Assembly (NCBI GenBank): GCA_003255065.1
Contig: QAOA01001229.1
Coordinates: 566,811 to 630,810, forward strand
Source: Cercis canadensis
Taxonomy: Eukaryota > Streptophyta > Magnoliopsida > Fabales > Fabaceae
DNA: 64,000 nucleotides
Direction of reading: 5' to 3'
Positions 59,509 to 64,000 of the stretch are shown piece after piece; position 1 is the stretch's first letter, and the number at the start of each line of letters is the position of its first letter. The notes beneath the pieces are model-generated. The model searched no databases. It saw only the letters and a list, made by a program, of their open reading frames with translations, and had not been told where the DNA came from. Position numbers and translations under genes: made by a program.

Positions 59509-59930
59509 GTGAAGAATGGCTAGTTTCTTGGCAAATTCTTTATATGCAGGCGCGACACAAGTCCTTGATGTCTTGGCGTGGATAACAATCTGTTCCTATC
59601 AATGTATCTCTCCAAATGTCAAATACCATTTTGCAGTACATCTTGTACTAACATGTACTAACAACCAAACCTTGCAAACTATACACCAATATTAACTCCT
59701 ATATTTTCAAGTTTCAATATTATATGTTAGGTCAAACGCATAGAATACTATTGTTTCTCTATTGTAACATGTATACTATAATTGTTCATATAATGCATCC
59801 TATATATTATATACGATAGATATTAGATAATACTTATATATCAATATATATGTTAATGTTTGGTCAATTGGTTACTAAATACATATATTACCGCAAACTA
59901 ATTACAAAATTCCATTTGGTTATCAACTTA

Positions 59931-61172
59931 GGTGGTGTTTGGTATGGAGCATCTTTTATTCTCAACTATGCTACTTTCTTGGGAATCCTATTCCCAGGAA
60001 TGATACATTCCCAACAAAATTTTATTCCCATGTTTGGTTCAATTAAAATATACTTAGGAATCTTATCAAATTTTCCAAAAATACCTTGCGATTCTCTTTG
60101 CTGCTCTGCCTAGAAAGAAACTCTTCCCTCGGTCTCGTTTATCTCCAAAACCCGTTGGAACCAAAATCCAAGCGAACAAAATCGAATGTCCATGGAGGAA
60201 GAACATATAGAACCATCAAAGGATGGCTCAGACCTTTGCCAAGAGCTCATGGAACTGCAAGTTTGACAATCAAAGGTTGGTATATCTCATTTGATCTCAA
60301 CAAGCCGCTTCGCACTCAAAGCAGAACAAAAGGGTCCTCCATGGATGAAAACCCATAAACAAGGATTGTAATTCCAACCGTTTTTTGAAATCAATTTTTC
60401 AAGAAAAGAAATCATTTTTTGACTTCCCAGATCATAAAATTATCAATAATTCAATCAACAATTACTCTTGTTGAATACGCAATCAGAAAAGGGGAAGAAA
60501 ATAAGGAATCCACGAAAGCATAACAAAATCAAAAGTTTCGGATCAGTGCATTATGATCGTTACAGATCGAGGCATAAAGACATGGAAACGGTGATTACAT
60601 ATCATAGCCAAGCATGATTCCTGAAAGTCAATCGGCATCCGTCAACAATTGCAGAGAAATTCATGTTTTTGTTAACTGAAAGTAGCAAAATTTGGATCAA
60701 ATAAACAACAACAAAGTGAGGATATTCGATCAATGGTTGCTCTAATATCTTGGGGGTGGAATATGTAACTGGGACTTGGGGTGTTTTCAAGGGAATTCCA
60801 AAGAGAGAAGAGATAGAGAGAAGGGGAATTTTGTTTTTGAGAGTGAATGAATAAATTTAGCTTTTTCCTCAATGGAAGGTCTCTCTTCTTTAGTAGCTTC
60901 GCCTTCAGGGAGCTCGATGTCGATGGTGGTGTCGCACCGAAAAGGAGAATGAGGGGGAGTGAATAAGGGTAAAGAATGAAAACAAAAAATTATTCTCAAG
61001 AAAGTGTTATTCCCACCTCAAGAGGTGAGTAAGTTTAATTCTTACTTTTAGTATAAATTTTAATTCCTGGGTATCTTTGATGCCTGAGAATATTTTTTTT
61101 TCTTTACACCAAACATAGGAAACTTTTCACTTTCCCATGAATGTTAAAACATTCCACGTACCAAACACTACC
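59931..61172. mobile_element. TIR element with GTGTTTGGTA ends (MITE-like, 1.24 kb)
   Basis: The left end GGTGGTGTTTGGTATGGAG and the right end, read as reverse complement, GGTAGTGTTTGGTACGTGG are inverted repeats of about 20 bp with few mismatches. Subterminal regions on both sides are built of CCTATTCCCAGGAAT- and TTCCTGGGTATC-like words. No transposase frame is seen. A minus-strand frame around 60787-60999 includes RCDTTIDIELPEGEATKEE, which might be a captured gene piece but is not recognised. No clear target duplication is visible, so the superfamily is undecided (hAT or PIF/Harbinger-like). Confidence 0.5.
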
Positions 61173-62024
61173 AAAAGGTAATGTTATAAATTTGACCATT
61201 TTGCTCTTACCTTATGGTGGCTTAAGGTAATGTCATTAGGTGTATTGCACATCTAGTTACATATAAGAATGATAATTTGATGGATGTAGCTCTTGCAATT
61301 CAAGGTGCTGGCTCCTTTCAGGGGAGGTGGGATCCAGTCATGTTGCTACCGGGTCCTGTTAGTAAAATCTCAACCTTCTATTTTAATTTAATATCTATTT
61401 ATGATTTGTGTTGTGCCACCTCATATTTTTATAAAAAAAAATAAAAAAATTCTCTCTGCTTTGCTCTTTCTCTCCCCCGCTCATNGAGAATGAGGGGGAG
61501 TGAATAAGGGTAAAGAATGAAAACAAAAAATTATTCTCAGGAAAGTGTTATTCCCACCTCAAGAGGTGAGTAAATTTAATTCTTACTTTTAGTATAAATT
61601 TTAATTCCTGGGTATCTTTGATGCCTGAGAATATTTTTTTTTTTTACACCAAACATAGGAAACTTTTCACTTTCCCATGAATGTTAAAACATTCCACGTA
61701 CCAAACACTACCAAAAGGTAATGTTATAAATTTGACCATTTTGCTCTTACCTTATGGTGGCTTAAGGTAATGTCATTAGGTGTATTGCACATCTAGTTAC
61801 ATATAAGAATGATAATTTGATGGATGTAGCTCTTGCAATTCAAGGTGCTGGCTCGTTTCAGGGGAGGTGGGATCCAGTTATGTTGCTACCGGGTCCTGTT
61901 AGTAAAATTTCAACCTTCTATTTTAATTTAATATCTATTTATGATTTGTGTTGTGCCACCTCATATTTTTATAAAAAAAAATAAAAAAATTCTCTCTGCT
62001 TTGCTCTTTCTCTCCCCCGCTCAT
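60945..62024 (+). repeat. Assembly duplication around a single N (540 bp twice)
   Basis: 60945-61484 and 61486-62024 are copies differing at a handful of bases and a 1-bp poly-T indel, joined by N at 61485. Same pattern as 12763 and 27399, so likely one locus shown twice. Confidence 0.85.
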
Positions 62025-62620
62025 TCTTCATCTCAGATTTTTTTTCTCCCTCCTTTCCTCTTTCTCTCCCACCTTCTCTATGGATTCTTCATCATCTAGT
62101 GCAATACAAAATGGCACCACCAAGCCCACGCTTGAACGTCAAGCATAACATCGAACACCTAGTGGGCTCTATTTTCCGCTCGCTGTCTCTGTTACTGTTG
62201 CGCTCTGTATGCCAAGAGATTTCAGTTGGGTTGCTCGAAAACTAAGATTTTGGTATCCGATTCGTTTTTGATTTGATCGGATTAGCTTTATAGTCAGAAC
62301 CCAGGCTCAAAAATTCGGTCTTTTGTTTTTATTCCTCGACCATATCTGAATCTGGGTCCTGATTTTCCTTTGGTACTCGGTTCATTTTGATTCGAATATT
62401 TTTTCTTCAACATATACCCATCTCACTTCTTTGTATACAAAAGCTCTGATTTTTGAGCTCGAGAGAGCGAGGAACCGATGGCCACGGCTAAGAACAGTGG
62501 CAAATCCATAGAGAAGGTGGGAGAGAAAGAGTAAAGGAGGGAGAATTTTTTTTTTTATATAAAAAGGTGAGGTGGCACAACACAAATCATAAATGGATGT
62601 TAAATTAAAATGAAGGGCTG
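61911..62620. mobile_element. Long-TIR foldback element (about 710 bp)
   Basis: Sequence from about 61911 (CAACCTTCTATTTTAATTTAA, then ATTTATGATTTGTGTTGTGC and CACCTC) is repeated in inverted orientation ending near 62620. Inverted similarity extends inward through CTCCCTCCTTT, CTCTTTCTCTCCCACC and TTCTCTATGGATT, giving arms of roughly 130-180 bp with an indel. The arms enclose about 400 bp without a recognised gene. Long arms suggest a Mutator-like or foldback element. No target duplication was found. Confidence 0.6.
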
Positions 62621-62634
62621 AAGAAGAAAGAAAT

Positions 62635-62908
62635 ATGAGCTACAACCTTTATGCAGTTGTATTGCATTTGGAGAATGATTTGTCTCAAGGGAATTATATT
62701 TGCTATATGAAGAATTCCTTGGGAGAGTAGTGGTATATCTTTAATGATGATGAGGTAGATTTCTCCATTTTATTGAGGTTTATACGTTTTTTGTTACATT
62801 GTTTAATGTGTTTTATCTTATATTTCTCAGGTTAGGATTACAGATTTGGATGTGGTACTTTTTGAGGGAGCTGCTAAAGCTTACATGCTTTGGTATATCA
62901 AGTATTAG
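62635..62908 (+). pseudogene. Broken C-terminal part of a ubiquitin-specific protease (UBP16-19-like)
   Basis: Exon-like segment 62641-62753 reads YNLYAVVLHLENDLSQGNYICY, then MKNSLGE, a TAG stop, and WYIFNDDE, followed by a GT donor. After CTCAG at 62830 the next segment reads VRITDLDVVLFEGA...AYMLWY. This is the histidine-box end of USP/UBP proteases (pattern YDLYAVVxHxGxxxxGHYxCYxKxxxxxWYxxDDxxV...GAYMLLY). The catalytic His of GHY is Asn (GNY), and a stop interrupts the block. The fragment cannot be an active protease. It starts within 20 bp of the foldback element's right end, so that element may have disrupted or transported it. A later segment (63253-63455) may be another exon of the same relic. 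Confidence 0.65.
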
Positions 62909-63252
62909 TGAGGTGAGATCAAATATTGAAAGACTAGCAAGTCAAACATTGAAGACATAGTTCTCGTGATGTTAAATATAGTTTTGGTACTGTGCTTGCT
63001 CCTATGAATGGGCTTTTCTTTTACTTCCTTTTTACGTTCAATATGAATAGAGTTTAAATCAGTTTTTGTGGGGAGTAAATAGATGATGTTATCAAAAGGA
63101 TTACTCATGTCTTCTTTTAAGATATTTCATGTTATTCTTTAACTCTTGTTCTACTGAATACACATTATCTTTAAATTGCTTAATGTGGGATTGTATATTT
63201 ATCCTTGGAAGGTTTTTTTACTTACCTCGTTGGTTAATGATGCTTGTTGCAG

Positions 63253-63455
63253 ATAGTTCTCCTTTATCAGAGGAGAAAATATCTGAAGATATGCATATAC
63301 TGAATTTGGATCCACCTTTAGGTGCTAAACCAGCTAATGGAAGCATTTCTAGTGATGATGAACGATTGCAGAACAAAAAGATCAGATCCTCCCCTGAGGG
63401 CTCAACAATTGTAAATATTGGAAGTAGTGAAGATAGAAGAGAAAAGGGTCCATAG
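63253..63455 (+). pseudogene. Exon-like segment, unrecognised, possibly part of the UBP relic
   Basis: After TTGTTGCAG at 63252 an open frame reads SSPLSEEKISEDMHILNLDP, then PLGAKPANGSISSDDERLQN and SSPEGSTIVNIGSSEDRREKG to a TAG stop. Composition is coding-like (Ser/Asp/Glu-rich, probably disordered), and the acceptor is good, but I do not recognise it. Location 350 bp after the UBP relic suggests a common origin. Confidence 0.35.
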
Positions 63456-64000
63456 TTGAACATTATTTCTTCAAAAGAAATAAGCTTATCTAGTGCCGTA
63501 AAAATGTGCATGTGGTTTTAAGCACATTTATTAAATATTTTTTTATGCTTTCACTCGGTTTACTTTATGCTTCATGCCTTGTTATGGTTGAAAACTGTTT
63601 TAATTAACTAGATGAAAACATTATAGTCATCCTTGCCATACCATCCACCTGATCTAAACAAGAACATAACCGAGTTATTGGGAAGCTTATTAACATATAT
63701 AAAATGTTTAAACGCTAGCTTGATGCCATTTTCTATCCTGTTATCAATTCAAGTGTGTGGAATTGTATTAGTGTTATTTGGTTCGGTGCTAAATTCATAC
63801 TTTATTATTCTTAGGGAAACTATGGCGCAAAGTTATATGCTTTCAGCCATTTTCTACTTATTTTATTTTCTTTCATTGTTATTTACTCCCTTAACAAGTG
63901 AAAACTCTTGCCTTCTAATTTATTTCTCAAATCTTGTTTCCTCTAGATGCTCTGCCATTGCATTCTATAATTCCTCTCACCCAATGTCAATATTATTTGA
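63456..64000. other. Window end, no gene seen
   Basis: AT-rich sequence without supported features up to the end of the window. Confidence 0.4.

Overview
The window is nuclear DNA of a flowering plant, most likely a woody eudicot. It is AT-rich and gene-sparse, its genes carry GT-AG introns, and the gene families are plant-specific (class III peroxidase, ILR1-type amidohydrolase, JINGUBANG-type WD40, single-C2H2 EAR repressor, ARG1/ARL-type DnaJ). The species cannot be named from the sequence. It is a draft assembly. Two long N runs (3714-4654, 37538-38003) sit against homopolymers, and nine single-N joints occur. Several joints are flanked by near-identical copies with about 1% difference, as expected from unmerged contig ends or alleles.

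Layout. 1-8.9 kb is degraded sequence: a matrix-metalloproteinase fragment, a 1.1-kb duplication present twice (355-1452 and 7524-8596), a short array of palindrome-bearing tandem repeats running into a gap, a broken DUF630/632 (NRG2-like) exon and a hAT-like remnant. 8.9-10.2 kb holds an intact intronless JINGUBANG-like WD40 gene, followed by a lone sigma-factor exon on the minus strand. 10.7-19 kb is intergenic. Around 19.2-19.8 kb lies a probable long non-coding RNA locus with a site that pairs with all 21 nt of miR166 but carries a 3-nt bulge opposite the cleavage position. This is the architecture of an endogenous target mimic and is the most interesting signal in the window.

23.3-30.0 kb is a seven-exon SAM-domain gene, one exon of which is shown twice because of an assembly joint. 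Its intron 5 contains a MITE with a 9-bp target duplication. At 31.2-31.9 kb there is a clean non-autonomous hAT element with an 8-bp target duplication. 35.1-35.8 kb encodes a one-finger C2H2 repressor of the ZFP5/6/8-GIS type. 36-45 kb is repeat-rich intergenic DNA with SINE-like copies.

45.1-49.2 kb is an eleven-exon DnaJ16/ARL2 gene. 50.6-51.5 kb is an intronless class III peroxidase on the minus strand. 54.5-56.7 kb is a five-exon IAA-amino-acid hydrolase. 57.2-59.4 kb has two tandem paralogous genes for small secreted or anchored proteins. 59.9-64 kb is transposon-like DNA with a broken ubiquitin-protease fragment.

The genes do not form a pathway or cluster, as is usual for a plant chromosome. 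Loose themes are development and hormone response: auxin-conjugate hydrolysis, gravitropism-type DnaJ, a GIS-type repressor and a putative miR166/HD-ZIP III modulator. All exon structures were derived by hand from splice sites, reading frame and family resemblance; no search was run.
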